From: Hymenobacter jeollabukensis
GTDB lineage: Bacteria > Bacteroidota > Bacteroidia > Cytophagales > Hymenobacteraceae
Reading direction: 5' to 3'
DNA length: 64,000 nt
Assembly (NCBI RefSeq): GCF_005771675.1
Contig: NZ_VAJM01000003.1
Span: 1-64,000, forward strand
This document shows positions 28,913 to 37,670 of this stretch, in pieces; position 1 is the stretch's first letter; each line of letters opens with the position of its first letter. Position numbers and translations under genes: made by a program. The notes beneath the pieces are model-generated. The model worked only from the letters and a program-made list of their open reading frames with translations. It did no database searches and was not told the DNA's origin.

Positions 28913-30838
28913 TTACGGAATCAGCAGGCGGCGGTGCAGTTGCAGGCCGTTCTGGCCGCGGCATTCGAGCAGGTACACCCCGGCCGGCAGCTGGTGCAGG
29001 TCGAGCGGACGCTTGGTGGCCTGCACTTGGGCGAGGGTAGTATGATGCACCAATTGGCCCGTCACGCTGCGCACCTGCACGCGCACGTCCTGGCGGGCGG
29101 GCAGGTTCAGATCGAGGGTGAAGCGGCCGTCCTGGGCTGGGTTGGGGTACACGTCGAGGGCGGCCAGGGCGCGGGCGGGGGCGCTGGCCAGGGCCTGGGT
29201 CACCGAGAAGCGCAGCTGGGCTTGGCAGCCAAAGTCGCCGCTGATGGTATTGAGCACGGCGTTGTTCAGGCCGAGCAGGCGCATGCTGCCGGTACCGGCG
29301 TTGGGGTTGGCCCACCACGCCAGCCCGTCGCAACCGGTGTCGTTGACGCTCAGCGTGTAGCAGCCCGGCGCTAGGCGCAGCGTGTCGGCGTAGTCGGTGT
29401 TAGGCAGGGCGCCGGTACGGCTGGCCACGGGCTGCCCGTTGGCGTCGGTTACCGTCCACGAGGTCTGGCTCAGGCCACCGCTGATGGTCGAGGCGTTGGT
29501 GGTCATGTTCACCACGAAGCTCGGCGGCAGCACGCTCACCGGGCTGAAGCGGGTGCTTAGGGTGTCATTGGTGTGATTCTGGTCGGCCTGGCCGTTGGGC
29601 GTCATCACGTAGACCTTGAACACCGACTGCCCCGCAAAATCGGCGGGCACGGGCGGCAGCGTCACGTCGGTCTGGGCCAGGAAGTTGAGGCTGCCCGTCC
29701 ACTGATACGTGCGCCAGGGGCTGCTGCCCACCCGGTAGCGGATGGTGGCGGCCGTAAGCGGGGCCGAGCCGGTGTTGCGCAGCGTCACCTTGGGCGCGTC
29801 GCAGATGGGGTTGTCGCGGCGGAAGTTCGGGTCGGTGCTGGGGGCAATGATGCGCTCCAGGGCCGCGTCGGTGGTGAAGTTGGGGGTGCTGTAGCTCACG
29901 GCCTGGGTTTGCCAGATCCAGCGGGCACTCACGTTGGCCTGGTTGGAAATCAGGTAGTTGGCCATGTCGATGTCGACGGTGGCCGAGCCGCCGCTCAGCC
30001 CCGCGGTGATGTCGTGGTAGAGCGGGGCCACGGCGCTGCCGGGGCACCAGTTGCTGCGATTATACACCCAGGTGCCCGTTTGCGGCGACACCGGGTTCAG
30101 GCCGCAGTCGGCCCGCCAGAGGTCGGTGGTGGCCACGGCGGTGCCGTTGAGCTTCAGGGTGTAGTTTTTGCGGCAGAACTCGGCGCAGTTGCGCGAATCG
30201 GAGCCGTGGCCGGTGATAAAGCTCTTGAGCACGGTGCGCCCGCTGCCGGCCGGCGCCGTCACGGTCTTGGCCGAGAGGTGGTTTTCGAGCAGGTCGGTGG
30301 CGCTGCCGTAGAGGAAGTTGCCGTCGTACACGTTTTTCACCGCTATGGCGTCCTGCGGCGGGATGCCCTCGATGAACTCCAGGTACAGCGTGAGGGTGAA
30401 GCCCCAGGAGTAGCCGTCGTAGAGGAAGCGCAAGCCGCGCTGGCCCTTCAGCAGCGGGGCGTAGTCGGTCACGTCCTGCACGAAGTCGTGGCGGCGGTTC
30501 TGGGCCAGCCAGTCGGTGGCGTAGGGCGTGATGATGCGGGCCAGCTCCACGGTGTCGTTGGCGGGCGGCATCAGCAGCACGCGGGTGGTGTAGTCCCAGG
30601 AGCCGCAGTACTGCGTACCGGGCGGGCAGGCGTAGCGCCCGAGCACGTAATGCAGCAGAATTTTGCGGTAGCGCCCGGTGGCCGGCAGCGTGGCGGTGGT
30701 GTCGTAGTTGCCGTAGCGGGTGAGCGGGCGGTTGCTGAAGAGCACCACGCGGGTGGTGTCGCCGGTGGCCGCGCGGGCGGCGGGCGCCGCCGCCAAGCCG
30801 CCCAGCAGCAGCAAAAACAGGAGTAGACGTTTACCCAT
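28913..30838 (-). CDS. PNGase F-family glycosidase with T9SS type A sorting domain
   Basis: 641 aa. Signal peptide (residues 1-~23, ARAA). Residues ~30-320 align by eye with peptide-N-glycosidase F, which removes N-glycans from glycoproteins. Shared features: CGSWDYTTRV (D82, matching the catalytic Asp of PNGase F EWD), RIITPY, DVTDYAPLL, GHGSDSRNCAEFC (E220, matching the CAEWC Glu) and NWCPG. The second catalytic Glu of PNGase F (in its TETW segment) has no obvious counterpart here (YDGYSW), so activity is uncertain. A CARDB/Ig-like segment (~365-425) and a sorting domain (VYPNPAQDG, GVYLLECRG) follow. A secreted or surface role in releasing host or food N-glycans is inferred. Confidence 0.88.
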   Translation of the reverse strand: MGKRLLLFLLLLGGLAAAPAARAATGDTTRVVLFSNRPLTRYGNYDTTATLPATGRYRKILLHYVLGRYACPPGTQYCGSWDYTTRVLLMPPANDTVELARIITPYATDWLAQNRRHDFVQDVTDYAPLLKGQRGLRFLYDGYSWGFTLTLYLEFIEGIPPQDAIAVKNVYDGNFLYGSATDLLENHLSAKTVTAPAGSGRTVLKSFITGHGSDSRNCAEFCRKNYTLKLNGTAVATTDLWRADCGLNPVSPQTGTWVYNRSNWCPGSAVAPLYHDITAGLSGGSATVDIDMANYLISNQANVSARWIWQTQAVSYSTPNFTTDAALERIIAPSTDPNFRRDNPICDAPKVTLRNTGSAPLTAATIRYRVGSSPWRTYQWTGSLNFLAQTDVTLPPVPADFAGQSVFKVYVMTPNGQADQNHTNDTLSTRFSPVSVLPPSFVVNMTTNASTISGGLSQTSWTVTDANGQPVASRTGALPNTDYADTLRLAPGCYTLSVNDTGCDGLAWWANPNAGTGSMRLLGLNNAVLNTISGDFGCQAQLRFSVTQALASAPARALAALDVYPNPAQDGRFTLDLNLPARQDVRVQVRSVTGQLVHHTTLAQVQATKRPLDLHQLPAGVYLLECRGQNGLQLHRRLLIP

Positions 30839-30979
30839 TCGGTAGGAAGGTGGTTGAGGTGGAAGGAATTAACCAGTGGGTGGGAGGTCGTGGGGGCTAA
30901 AGTACAAGCCGCCGCCCGCCGCGCCGCATCAGCGTGCTTTCTTTGGTGAAATCAGGAAAAAGGAGGCGACCCGCGCAGC

Positions 30980-31009
30980 AAAAAGCCCCGGCGGCAGGCC
31001 GGGGCTTCG
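30980..31009 (-). terminator. Terminator after the 44-aa gene
   Basis: Minus-strand stem AGCCCCGGCC / GGCCGGGGCT-type with a short loop, followed by a five-T run, about 70 bp downstream of the small gene stop at 31075. Confidence 0.7.
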
Positions 31010-31074
31010 GACGATAATAGACGGTCGGCACGGGTGCGGCGTGAAACCTCTCGCCCACCAGGCGGAGCTGGCGC

Positions 31075-31209
31075 CTAATCTTTTTTGACGCAGTTTGGTA
31101 CGGTCTTGCCGTCCTTTTTCTTGGTGCCGGCCTGCTCGTAGCCTTTCCAGCACGGGTCTTCTTTTTTATGCGTCGATGAATGCGCGGCAGTCGTTTTCTT
31201 GGTCGGCAT
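31075..31209 (-). CDS. Small protein with CWKGYE...NCV motif
   Basis: 44 aa from ATG 31209: a Lys/Thr-rich N-terminus, then PCWKGYEQAGTKKKDGK and VPNCVKKD. The compact W-K-G-Y-E ... K-K-x-G-K-x-V-P-N-C-V pattern also appears in small bacteriophage and bacterial proteins of unknown function. I know this from general recall, not from a search. Two Cys could pair or bind a metal. It is followed by its own terminator, which supports a real gene. No partner gene is nearby. Confidence 0.65.
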   Translation of the reverse strand: MPTKKTTAAHSSTHKKEDPCWKGYEQAGTKKKDGKTVPNCVKKD

Positions 31210-31349
31210 GGTGTGGAGGCAAGTGGCTGGGTGAATCACACTTACCCCCGGAAATACGGGGCTGGCCAGGGGCTGGTTGGCCACCGCAGAGCAGCATCAG
31301 CTTTGGGAACACGGAAACCATTTTTTTAGCGTTGCTTTTCCTTTGTCCG

Positions 31350-32447
31350 ATGCGCACTGCTACGCTTCTTTTCCTGGGGCTGCTCACCGTCCAACTAGCC
31401 CAGGCCCAGGCGCCCGGCCGGCCCCAGCCCGCCGGCTCGGGGCTGCAGGCGGCGTATTACAACGGCACCAACTTCCAGCAGCTGGTCCTGCGCCGCCGCG
31501 ACGCCAACATCGACTTCGACTGGAAAAGGCAGCCACCCGTCGACGGGCTCGGGTGGGAGTATTTCTCGGTGCGCTGGGAGGGCTACCTGCTGGCCCCGAC
31601 GACCGGCGAGTACGAGTTTTCGACGGTGATGGACGACGGGCTGCGCGTGTGGGTGGGCGGCAAGCGCATCATCGACGCCTGGCGCGAGCAGGACCACGTG
31701 CCCGCCACCGTGCGCCTGCGCCTGGAGGCCGGCCGCTACTACCGCCTGCGCGTCGACTATTTCCAGACCATCCTCGACAGCCGCGCCGTGCTGCGCTGGC
31801 GCCTGCCCAACGCGGCAGCCCTGCAGACCGTTGGGGCCACCTACATGTTTGCGGCTCTGCCGGCCTCCGCCAAGCCGGTGCCGCCCCCCGCGCCGCCGGC
31901 CCTCGTGGTACGCGCGGCGCCAGCCACCCGTCCGGGGGCGGCCCCGTCGCCAGTCCAGCCCGCCGTGCGCCGAGTAGCCGCCGTCGCGCCACCCCGCCTG
32001 GTGCGGCGCCCGGCGGCCCAGCGGCCCGAGCCAGCTGGGCGCCGGGCGGCAGTTCCGGCCGTGGTGGGCCTGGGCGACTCCCTGCCCGATCTGACCAAGC
32101 TGCGCCGGGGCGAAACCGTGGCCCTGAAGCGGCTATACTTCGGGCAAAGCCAGGCCCGGCTGCTGCCCACTTCCCAGCCCGAGCTGAAGCGGCTGGTGCG
32201 CGTGCTGCAGGAGCAGCCGGCGCTGCGGTTTGAAATAGCCGGCCACACCGACAACGTGGGCGACGCGCAAAAAAATCAGGTACTCTCGGAGCAGCGGGCG
32301 CGGGTGGTGCGGGCGTATCTGGTGCAGCACGGCATCGATTCGGCGCGGCTGACGGCCGTGGGTTACGGCGGCACCCGCCCCGTGGCCGACAACCGCGACC
32401 CGCAGCAGCGCCCGCGCAACCGCCGCGTGGAGCTGGTAGCGCGGTGA
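31350..32447 (+). CDS. PA14-domain OmpA-family protein
   Basis: 365 aa. Signal peptide MRTATLLFLGLLTVQLAQAQ (cleavage about residue 21). A PA14 domain follows (~residues 35-170: GLQAAYYNGTNF, VRWEGYLLAPTTGEYEF, DDGLRVWVGGKRI, YYRLRVDYFQ), often carbohydrate binding. A long Pro/Ala-rich linker (~175-240) leads to an OmpA peptidoglycan-binding domain (~250-365: AGHTDNVG, LSEQRARVVRAYL, GYGGTRPVADN, NRRVEL). It probably tethers to peptidoglycan in the periplasm. The stop is immediately followed by palindromic element F. ATG 31350 was chosen for the signal peptide; the frame is open about 250 bp upstream. Confidence 0.88.
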   Translation: MRTATLLFLGLLTVQLAQAQAPGRPQPAGSGLQAAYYNGTNFQQLVLRRRDANIDFDWKRQPPVDGLGWEYFSVRWEGYLLAPTTGEYEFSTVMDDGLRVWVGGKRIIDAWREQDHVPATVRLRLEAGRYYRLRVDYFQTILDSRAVLRWRLPNAAALQTVGATYMFAALPASAKPVPPPAPPALVVRAAPATRPGAAPSPVQPAVRRVAAVAPPRLVRRPAAQRPEPAGRRAAVPAVVGLGDSLPDLTKLRRGETVALKRLYFGQSQARLLPTSQPELKRLVRVLQEQPALRFEIAGHTDNVGDAQKNQVLSEQRARVVRAYLVQHGIDSARLTAVGYGGTRPVADNRDPQQRPRNRRVELVAR

Positions 32448-32505
32448 CTCGGTGATTTAGTGAGTTGTTGAACCTCAATTCACTAAGTCGCTAAATCACT
32501 CAGTC
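32446..32505. repeat. Palindromic boundary element F
   Basis: Imperfect 27-bp arms (32446-32472 and 32479-32505) with a 6-nt loop, built from a degenerate GTGATTTA / AGTGAGTT 8-bp word. It overlaps the stop codon of the PA14-OmpA gene and may act as its terminator-like structure. Confidence 0.65.
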
Positions 32506-32659
32506 AGCATTCCACCGGTTTCACGGAGTATACCGGGCAAAGTGGGCGGCGGCCATAACCGCGGAGGGGAATCGGGGGTTAGACAGCCATTGCGCCCGCA
32601 GCCGGGTAGCAATCAACTCTGAAAAAACGCCTTTTGCTGGCGCTAATCCCCTTTTTGCC

Positions 32660-33793
32660 ATGAGCAACATCACTCCGAAGCTGTTTTCATCCTTCCAGCT
32701 GGGCCCCATCGAGCTGCCCAACCGCATCGTCATGGCGCCCATGACGCGCAGCCGCGCCACCAATCCCGAAACCGCCGCTACCGACTCGGTGGTGAAGTAC
32801 TACGTGCAGCGCGCCACGGCCGGCCTCATCATCACCGAAGGCACGCAGGTGTCGCCGCAGGGCGTGGGCTACATCAACACGCCCGGCATCTACTCCGAGG
32901 CGCAGGTGGCTGCCTGGCAGAAAGTTACCGAGGCCGTACACGCGGCCGGCGGGCGCATTTTTGCCCAGCTCTGGCACGTGGGCCGGGTGTCGCACCCCTT
33001 CTTCCATAATGGCGAGCTGCCGGTGGGGCCGTCGGCCATCAAACCGGAGGGCGCGAAGGCCTTCACCGGCGCCGGCTTCGAGGAAGTGCCCGCCCCCCGG
33101 GCCCTGGAGCTGAGCGAAATTCCGGGCGTGGTGGAGCAGTTCCGCCAGGCCGCCCGCAACGCCAAAACGGCCGGCTTCGACGGCGTGGAAATCCACGGCG
33201 CCAACGGCTATTTGCTCGACCAGTTCCTGCAGGACGGCTCCAACCAGCGCACCGACGCGTACGGCGGCTCGGTGGAAAACCGCAGCCGCTTCGTGCTGGA
33301 AGTGGTGCAGGCCGTCGTCGATGAGCTGGGCGCCGACCGCGTGGGTATCCGCCTCTCGCCCCAGGGCAGCGCCAGCATCCAAGACTCCGACGCGCTGGGC
33401 ACCTTCAGCTACGTCACCGAGCAGCTGAACCGCTTCGGGCTGGCCTACCTGCACGTGCTGGAGCCTCTGCCCGGCCACCCCATGGCCCGCCCCGAAGGCA
33501 AGCCCGCCATCGGCCCGGCCCTGCGCAAGATCTTCAAGGGCACCTTTATGCTGAACGGCGGCTACACCCAGGAAACGGCCGAGCTGGCCCTGGAAAACAA
33601 CGAGGCCGACCTGATTTCCTTCGGCGTGCCCTTCATTGCCAACCCCGACCTGGTGGCCCGCTTCGAGCAGGGCGCGGCCCTGAACCAGCCCGATTTCGCC
33701 ACCTTCTACGTGCCCGGCGACAAGGGCTACATCGACTACCCTTCGCTGCAGGAAGCCAACCAGGAAAAGGCCGCCGAGTACCAGGGCAGCTAA
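32660..33793 (+). CDS. Alkene reductase, Old Yellow Enzyme family
   Basis: 377 aa FMN-dependent ene-reductase. The OYE TIM-barrel signatures are visible: LPNRIVMAPMTRSRA near the N-terminus, AQLWHVGRVSHP (~residue 110), HGANGYLLDQFLQDGSN (~residue 180), YGGSVENR and FGVPFIANPDL at the end. It reduces electrophilic C=C bonds with NADPH and is often a stress or xenobiotic-response enzyme. It starts about 155 bp after element F and is a single gene ending before a terminator. Confidence 0.93.
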   Translation: MSNITPKLFSSFQLGPIELPNRIVMAPMTRSRATNPETAATDSVVKYYVQRATAGLIITEGTQVSPQGVGYINTPGIYSEAQVAAWQKVTEAVHAAGGRIFAQLWHVGRVSHPFFHNGELPVGPSAIKPEGAKAFTGAGFEEVPAPRALELSEIPGVVEQFRQAARNAKTAGFDGVEIHGANGYLLDQFLQDGSNQRTDAYGGSVENRSRFVLEVVQAVVDELGADRVGIRLSPQGSASIQDSDALGTFSYVTEQLNRFGLAYLHVLEPLPGHPMARPEGKPAIGPALRKIFKGTFMLNGGYTQETAELALENNEADLISFGVPFIANPDLVARFEQGAALNQPDFATFYVPGDKGYIDYPSLQEANQEKAAEYQGS

Positions 33794-33891
33794 GGCCCCG
33801 CCGGCCGAACGGTGTAGAGAATCAAATATCTTTTCACCGATCCTCTACAAACGGCCAGACCAACTCCGACAGGCCGACCTTCCTGCAGATA

Positions 33892-33935
33892 CCGTTGCCC
33901 CGTTACCGCCCTGGTAGCGGGGCAACGCGTTTTTG
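33892..33935 (+). terminator. Probable terminator of the alkene reductase gene
   Basis: Stem GTTGCCCCGTTACC / GGTAGCGGGGCAAC followed by GCG and five T residues, about 100 bp after the stop at 33793. Confidence 0.65.
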
Positions 33936-34029
33936 GGCAGGTATGCTGCGCGTCACCGCCCCGGCTCAACCGTTCTGCCGAGCTTTTGCGTAAGGCCAAG
34001 GGCACAACCACCACCGACGCCCGCTCCCT

Positions 34030-35040
34030 ATGGCCGCCAAGAAATCTGCTGCCCCCAAAGCCGCCCCCGCCCGCCCGGCGCCTAAGCCCGCCGACGACCC
34101 CAAAGCCGCCGCCAAACCCGCCACGCCCAAAGCCGCCGCGGCCAAAACCAAAGCCCCGGCGCCCAAGCGCGAAAAGCGCCCCACGGCCGCCCAGATGAAG
34201 GAGCACGCCCAGAAGCTGCCCTACCCGGCCAAGCAGGCCGACATGAAGCTCCAGCCCGACTCGAATCTCTCGGGCTACCAGCCCGCCGGCAAGCTCAAGG
34301 GCAAAATCGCGCTGATTACCGGGGCCGACTCGGGCATCGGGCGGGCGGTGGCGCTGGCCTTCGCCATGGAGGGCGCCGACGTGGCCGTGCTCTACAACGA
34401 AAACGACGTGGACGCTAAGGAAACCCAGCGCCTGGTGGAAGGCCAGAAGCGCCGCTGCCTGCTACTGAAGCTGGACGTGCGCGACCCAGAGCAGTGCAAG
34501 CAGGCCGTGCGCCGCACCACCAAGGAGCTGGGCGGGCTGAACGTGCTGGTCAACAACGCCGCCTTCCAGATGGCCCAGGAGAAGTTCGAGGACATCCCGG
34601 AGGAGCAGATCCGCCGCACCTTCGACACCAACATCCTCGGCTACATCTGGCTGGCCCAGGCCGCCATTCCGCACTTGCGCAAGGGCGACAGTATCATCAA
34701 CACCGGCAGCATCGTGGGCCTGACGGGCATTCCGCTGCTGATCGACTACGCCAGCACCAAGTCGGCCATTCACGCCTTCACCAAGAGCCTGGCCCAGTAC
34801 CTGGGCGAGCGGGGCATCCGCGTGAACTGCGTGGTGCCCGGCCCGGTGTGGACGCCCAATATTCCCGGTACCATGCCGCGGGAGGAAATCGAGAAGTTCG
34901 GCCACGAAGTAGCCCTGAAACGCCCCGGCCAGCCCGAGGAAATTGCCCCCGCCTACGTGCTGCTGGCCTCCCAGGACGGCTCCTTCATGACCGGCTCCCT
35001 GGTCCACGTGACCGGCGGCAAAATGAGCAGCGACCAGTAG
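34030..35040 (+). CDS. SDR-family oxidoreductase with Lys/Ala/Pro-rich N-terminal tail
   Basis: 336 aa. Residues 1-~55 are a low-complexity, highly basic KAAP-type tail, unlike normal SDR enzymes. Residues ~90-336 are a classical short-chain dehydrogenase: NAD(P) loop TGADSGIG, NNAA (~residue 176), catalytic Ser in NTGSIVG, YASTK catalytic Tyr/Lys, and a terminal TGGKMSSD. The linker before the core (LPYPAKQADMKLQPDSNLSGY) is typical of the YhdF/YdaD group. First gene of a plus-strand cluster with the GMC oxidoreductase subunits and a GH1-like gene. Its stop is followed directly by palindromic element B. Confidence 0.9.
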   Translation: MAAKKSAAPKAAPARPAPKPADDPKAAAKPATPKAAAAKTKAPAPKREKRPTAAQMKEHAQKLPYPAKQADMKLQPDSNLSGYQPAGKLKGKIALITGADSGIGRAVALAFAMEGADVAVLYNENDVDAKETQRLVEGQKRRCLLLKLDVRDPEQCKQAVRRTTKELGGLNVLVNNAAFQMAQEKFEDIPEEQIRRTFDTNILGYIWLAQAAIPHLRKGDSIINTGSIVGLTGIPLLIDYASTKSAIHAFTKSLAQYLGERGIRVNCVVPGPVWTPNIPGTMPREEIEKFGHEVALKRPGQPEEIAPAYVLLASQDGSFMTGSLVHVTGGKMSSDQ

Positions 35041-35150
35041 GTGAGATGGTGAGGTGGTGAACTGGTGAGTGCCGTTCCGCCTGCGCAAGCTGCGCAGCTG
35101 CGCGCCTCCCAAACATCAAACTCACCAGTTCACCACCTCACCATCTCACC
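35041..35150. repeat. Palindromic boundary element B (TGGTGA family), perfect 30-bp arms
   Basis: Arms 35041-35070 and 35120-35149 are perfect inverted complements, built of GTGAGATG / GTGAGGTG / GTGAACTG 8-bp words. The 49-nt loop (GCCGTTCCGCCTGCGCAAGC...) is closely similar, in the other orientation, to the loop of element D. It fills the gap between the SDR stop (35040) and the ATG of the next gene (35153). Confidence 0.92.
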
Positions 35151-35152
35151 AC

Positions 35153-35746
35153 ATGAAATACCCCCCCGGTACCGTTCGGGCCCTGCTCGATACGCCCCAC
35201 GTGAGCGACGCCACCCGCGCCGCTTTGCAAGCGCGGCTTGATGCCCCGGCCTACGAGCCGCAGTTTTTCGATGCCGACAGCTACCGGCTGCTCGGGGCGG
35301 TGTGCGCCCGGTTGCTGCCCCAGCCCGAGCGCGGTGCCGAGGCCATCGACCTGCCCGCCGGTATTGATGCGCGCCTGCTCAGCGGCCTGGCCGACGGCTG
35401 GCGCTACGACGCACTGCCGCCCGACCGCGAAGCCTACCGCCTTGGCCTGGGCGGCATTCAGCAGGCGGCGCAGGCGCAGTTTCAGCAGGATTTCCTGGCG
35501 CTGAGCGCCGAGCAGCAGGACCAGGTGCTGGCCGCCGTGCAGGCCGGCACGGCCCCCGGCGACCTATGGCTGAAAGTCGAGGCCCGGCGCTTTTTCGAGG
35601 AGTTGCTGGCCGAAGCCACTGCCCTGTACTACTCCCACCCGCTGGCCCAGGAAGAAATCGGCTACGTCGGCATGGCCGACCTGCCCGCCTGGACGCGCAT
35701 CGGCCTCGATGAGCGCGAAGAGCGGGAACCGCTGGAAGTGAAATAG
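35153..35746 (+). CDS. Gluconate 2-dehydrogenase subunit 3-family protein
   Basis: 197 aa. Small-subunit family of GMC-type sugar and gluconate dehydrogenases; it stabilises the catalytic flavoprotein. Family-like stretches are YRLLGAVCARLLPQPE (residues ~42-57), FQQDFLALSAEQQDQVLAAVQ, and FFEELLAEATALYYSHP followed by IGYVGM. No signal peptide is seen, unlike many Tat-exported members. ATG 35153 sits immediately after element B. The GMC large subunit starts 102 bp downstream, so the two should form one enzyme. Its last codons and stop run into element C. Confidence 0.88.
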   Translation: MKYPPGTVRALLDTPHVSDATRAALQARLDAPAYEPQFFDADSYRLLGAVCARLLPQPERGAEAIDLPAGIDARLLSGLADGWRYDALPPDREAYRLGLGGIQQAAQAQFQQDFLALSAEQQDQVLAAVQAGTAPGDLWLKVEARRFFEELLAEATALYYSHPLAQEEIGYVGMADLPAWTRIGLDEREEREPLEVK

Positions 35747-35842
35747 TGAGATGGTGAAATGGTGAGTTTGGCGTTCTGACGCCACTCCATTTTACCATGC
35801 TGCCGCTCACTATTTCACCATCTCACCATCTCACCATCTCAC
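35738..35842. repeat. Palindromic boundary element C (TGGTGA family)
   Basis: Left arm 35738-35766 and right arm ~35806-35842 of TGGTGA / TCACCA words, loop with core GCGTTCTG. The right arm has three tandem copies of CACCATCT. The left arm encodes the last codons (Val-Lys-stop) of the small-subunit gene, and the right arm ends 6 bp before the GTG start of the GMC gene. Confidence 0.82.
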
Positions 35843-35848
35843 CACACC

Positions 35849-37534
35849 GTGCCCGACGAAGAAGAACTGCTGGAGGAAGGCGTCGTCAGCCCCGTTCAGC
35901 CCGAAGTGCAGGACCCGCTGCTGCGCAAACTGCTCCAAGACGCGCCAACCCCGGCTGATGCGCCCGAGCCCCAACCCGAGAAGCTGCCCGAGCCGGCCGA
36001 GGAGGTCGACTGCGTGGTGATTGGGACCGGGGCGGGCGGGGCGCCGCTGCTGGCCCGCCTGGCTATGGCCGGGCTGCGGGTGGTGGCCCTGGAAGCCGGC
36101 CCGCGCCACGACTCGCGCCGCGACTACGCCACCGACGAGCGGGCCCAGGACTTCCTGTTCTGGAACGACGAGCGGCTCTCGGCCGGGCAGCACCCGCTGG
36201 CCTTCGGCCGCAACAACTCCGGCACCGGCGTGGGCGGCAGCACCCTGCACTACACCGCCTACACCCCCCGCGTGCAGCCCGACGACCTGCGCCTGCGCAC
36301 CGACTTTGGCGTGGGTCAGGACTGGCCCCTGAGCTACGACGACCTGGCGCCCTACTACGACGAGCTGGAGTGGCTGCTGGGCATTTCGGGCCCCTCGCCC
36401 TACCCCTGGGGACCCGAGCGTAAGCGGGGCTACCCGCTGCCGCCGCTGCCGCTCAACGGCGCGGCCCAGCTGATGCAGCGGGCCTGCGAGAAGCTGGGCA
36501 TCCGCACCTCGCCGGCGGCTAACGCGGCCGTGTCGGCGCGCTACTATCAGGAGGGCATCGGCTGGCGCGAGGCCTGCACCAACCGCGGCTTCTGCCAGGC
36601 CGGCTGCTCCAACGGGGCCAAGGCCAGCATGGACGTCACGTTTATTCCGCTGGCCGAAGCCCACGGGGCCGAAGTGCGCGCCGACTGCTTCGTGACGGAA
36701 ATCGAGCGGGACGCGCAGGGCCGGGTGACGGGCGTGGTGTACCAGCAGCACGGGCAGGAGCGGCGCCAGCGGTGCCGCACGCTGTTTCTCTGCGCCGGCT
36801 CGGTGGAAACGCCCCGGCTGCTGCTGCTCAACGAACTGGCTTTGAGCAGCGGGCACGTGGGCAAGAACCTGATGGCCCACCCCGGCCTGCAGCTCTGGGG
36901 CACGTTCGAGGAGATGGTGCGGCCCAACAAAGGCATTCCCGGCGGGCTGATTTCCGAGGACACGCACCGCGCCAAGGACGCCGACTTTGCCGGCGGCTAC
37001 CTGCTGCAGAGCATCGGCGTGATGCCCGTGACCTTTGCCGGGCAGGTGGCCCGGGGCCGCGGCCTGTGGGGCCCGAAGCTGCGCGAGTACATGAGCCAGT
37101 ACAACCACGTGGCCGGCATCAACATCCTCGGCGACTGTCTGCCCCACGCCGATAACTACCTCGAACTCTCCGATGAGAAGGACAGCCGCGGCCTGCCCAA
37201 ACCGCGCGTCTACTTCACCAACCAGGAAAACGAGCTGCGCATGAACGCCCACGCTGAGCGGACGATGCGCCAAATCTGGGAAGCCGCCGGCGCCCGCGAC
37301 ATCTGGACTTTCCAGCGCAGCGCCCACGTCATCGGCACCTGCCGCATGGGCCGCTCGGGCGACGACGCGGTGGTCGACGCCGACGGCCGCTGCTTCGACG
37401 TGCCCAACCTCTACATCTGCGACAACTCCGTTTTTCCCAGCGCCCTGAGCGTGAATCCGGCCCTGACCATCATGGCCCTGAGCCTGCGCACCGCCGACCG
37501 GTTCCTCGAAAAGCAGCAGCGCCGGGATAATTAA
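35849..37534 (+). CDS. GMC-family FAD oxidoreductase (sugar/glycoside dehydrogenase type)
   Basis: 561 aa catalytic flavoprotein with GTG start at 35849. An acidic N-terminal ~50 residues precede the FAD loop VVIGTGAGGAPLLARL. Other GMC features: NNSGTGVGGSTLHYTAYTP (~residue 125), a C-rich FCQAGCSNGAK segment (~residue 250), HVIGTCRMG (~residue 490, catalytic His region) and NPALTIMALSLRTADR at the end. With its subunit-3 partner it resembles glucoside 3-dehydrogenase or gluconate dehydrogenase pairs. Substrate is not determinable from sequence. No signal peptide is seen. Confidence 0.9.
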   Translation: MPDEEELLEEGVVSPVQPEVQDPLLRKLLQDAPTPADAPEPQPEKLPEPAEEVDCVVIGTGAGGAPLLARLAMAGLRVVALEAGPRHDSRRDYATDERAQDFLFWNDERLSAGQHPLAFGRNNSGTGVGGSTLHYTAYTPRVQPDDLRLRTDFGVGQDWPLSYDDLAPYYDELEWLLGISGPSPYPWGPERKRGYPLPPLPLNGAAQLMQRACEKLGIRTSPAANAAVSARYYQEGIGWREACTNRGFCQAGCSNGAKASMDVTFIPLAEAHGAEVRADCFVTEIERDAQGRVTGVVYQQHGQERRQRCRTLFLCAGSVETPRLLLLNELALSSGHVGKNLMAHPGLQLWGTFEEMVRPNKGIPGGLISEDTHRAKDADFAGGYLLQSIGVMPVTFAGQVARGRGLWGPKLREYMSQYNHVAGINILGDCLPHADNYLELSDEKDSRGLPKPRVYFTNQENELRMNAHAERTMRQIWEAAGARDIWTFQRSAHVIGTCRMGRSGDDAVVDADGRCFDVPNLYICDNSVFPSALSVNPALTIMALSLRTADRFLEKQQRRDN

Positions 37535-37670
37535 GCCGTTGGTTTCTGGCGCCAGAACAACTCTGCGCCCTCTGCGGAAGCCTCTGCGCCTTCTGCGGGC
37601 TAAAAGTCACCAGCAAGATCAAGCCGCCCTTGACGAAGGGCTTTGCCGCCGCCACACCCAACCACACCAC

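Noticed and set aside
30876-31088. 70-residue plus-strand frame before the 44-aa gene
   Set aside because: It spans a terminator and runs antisense to the supported 44-aa gene. No motif.
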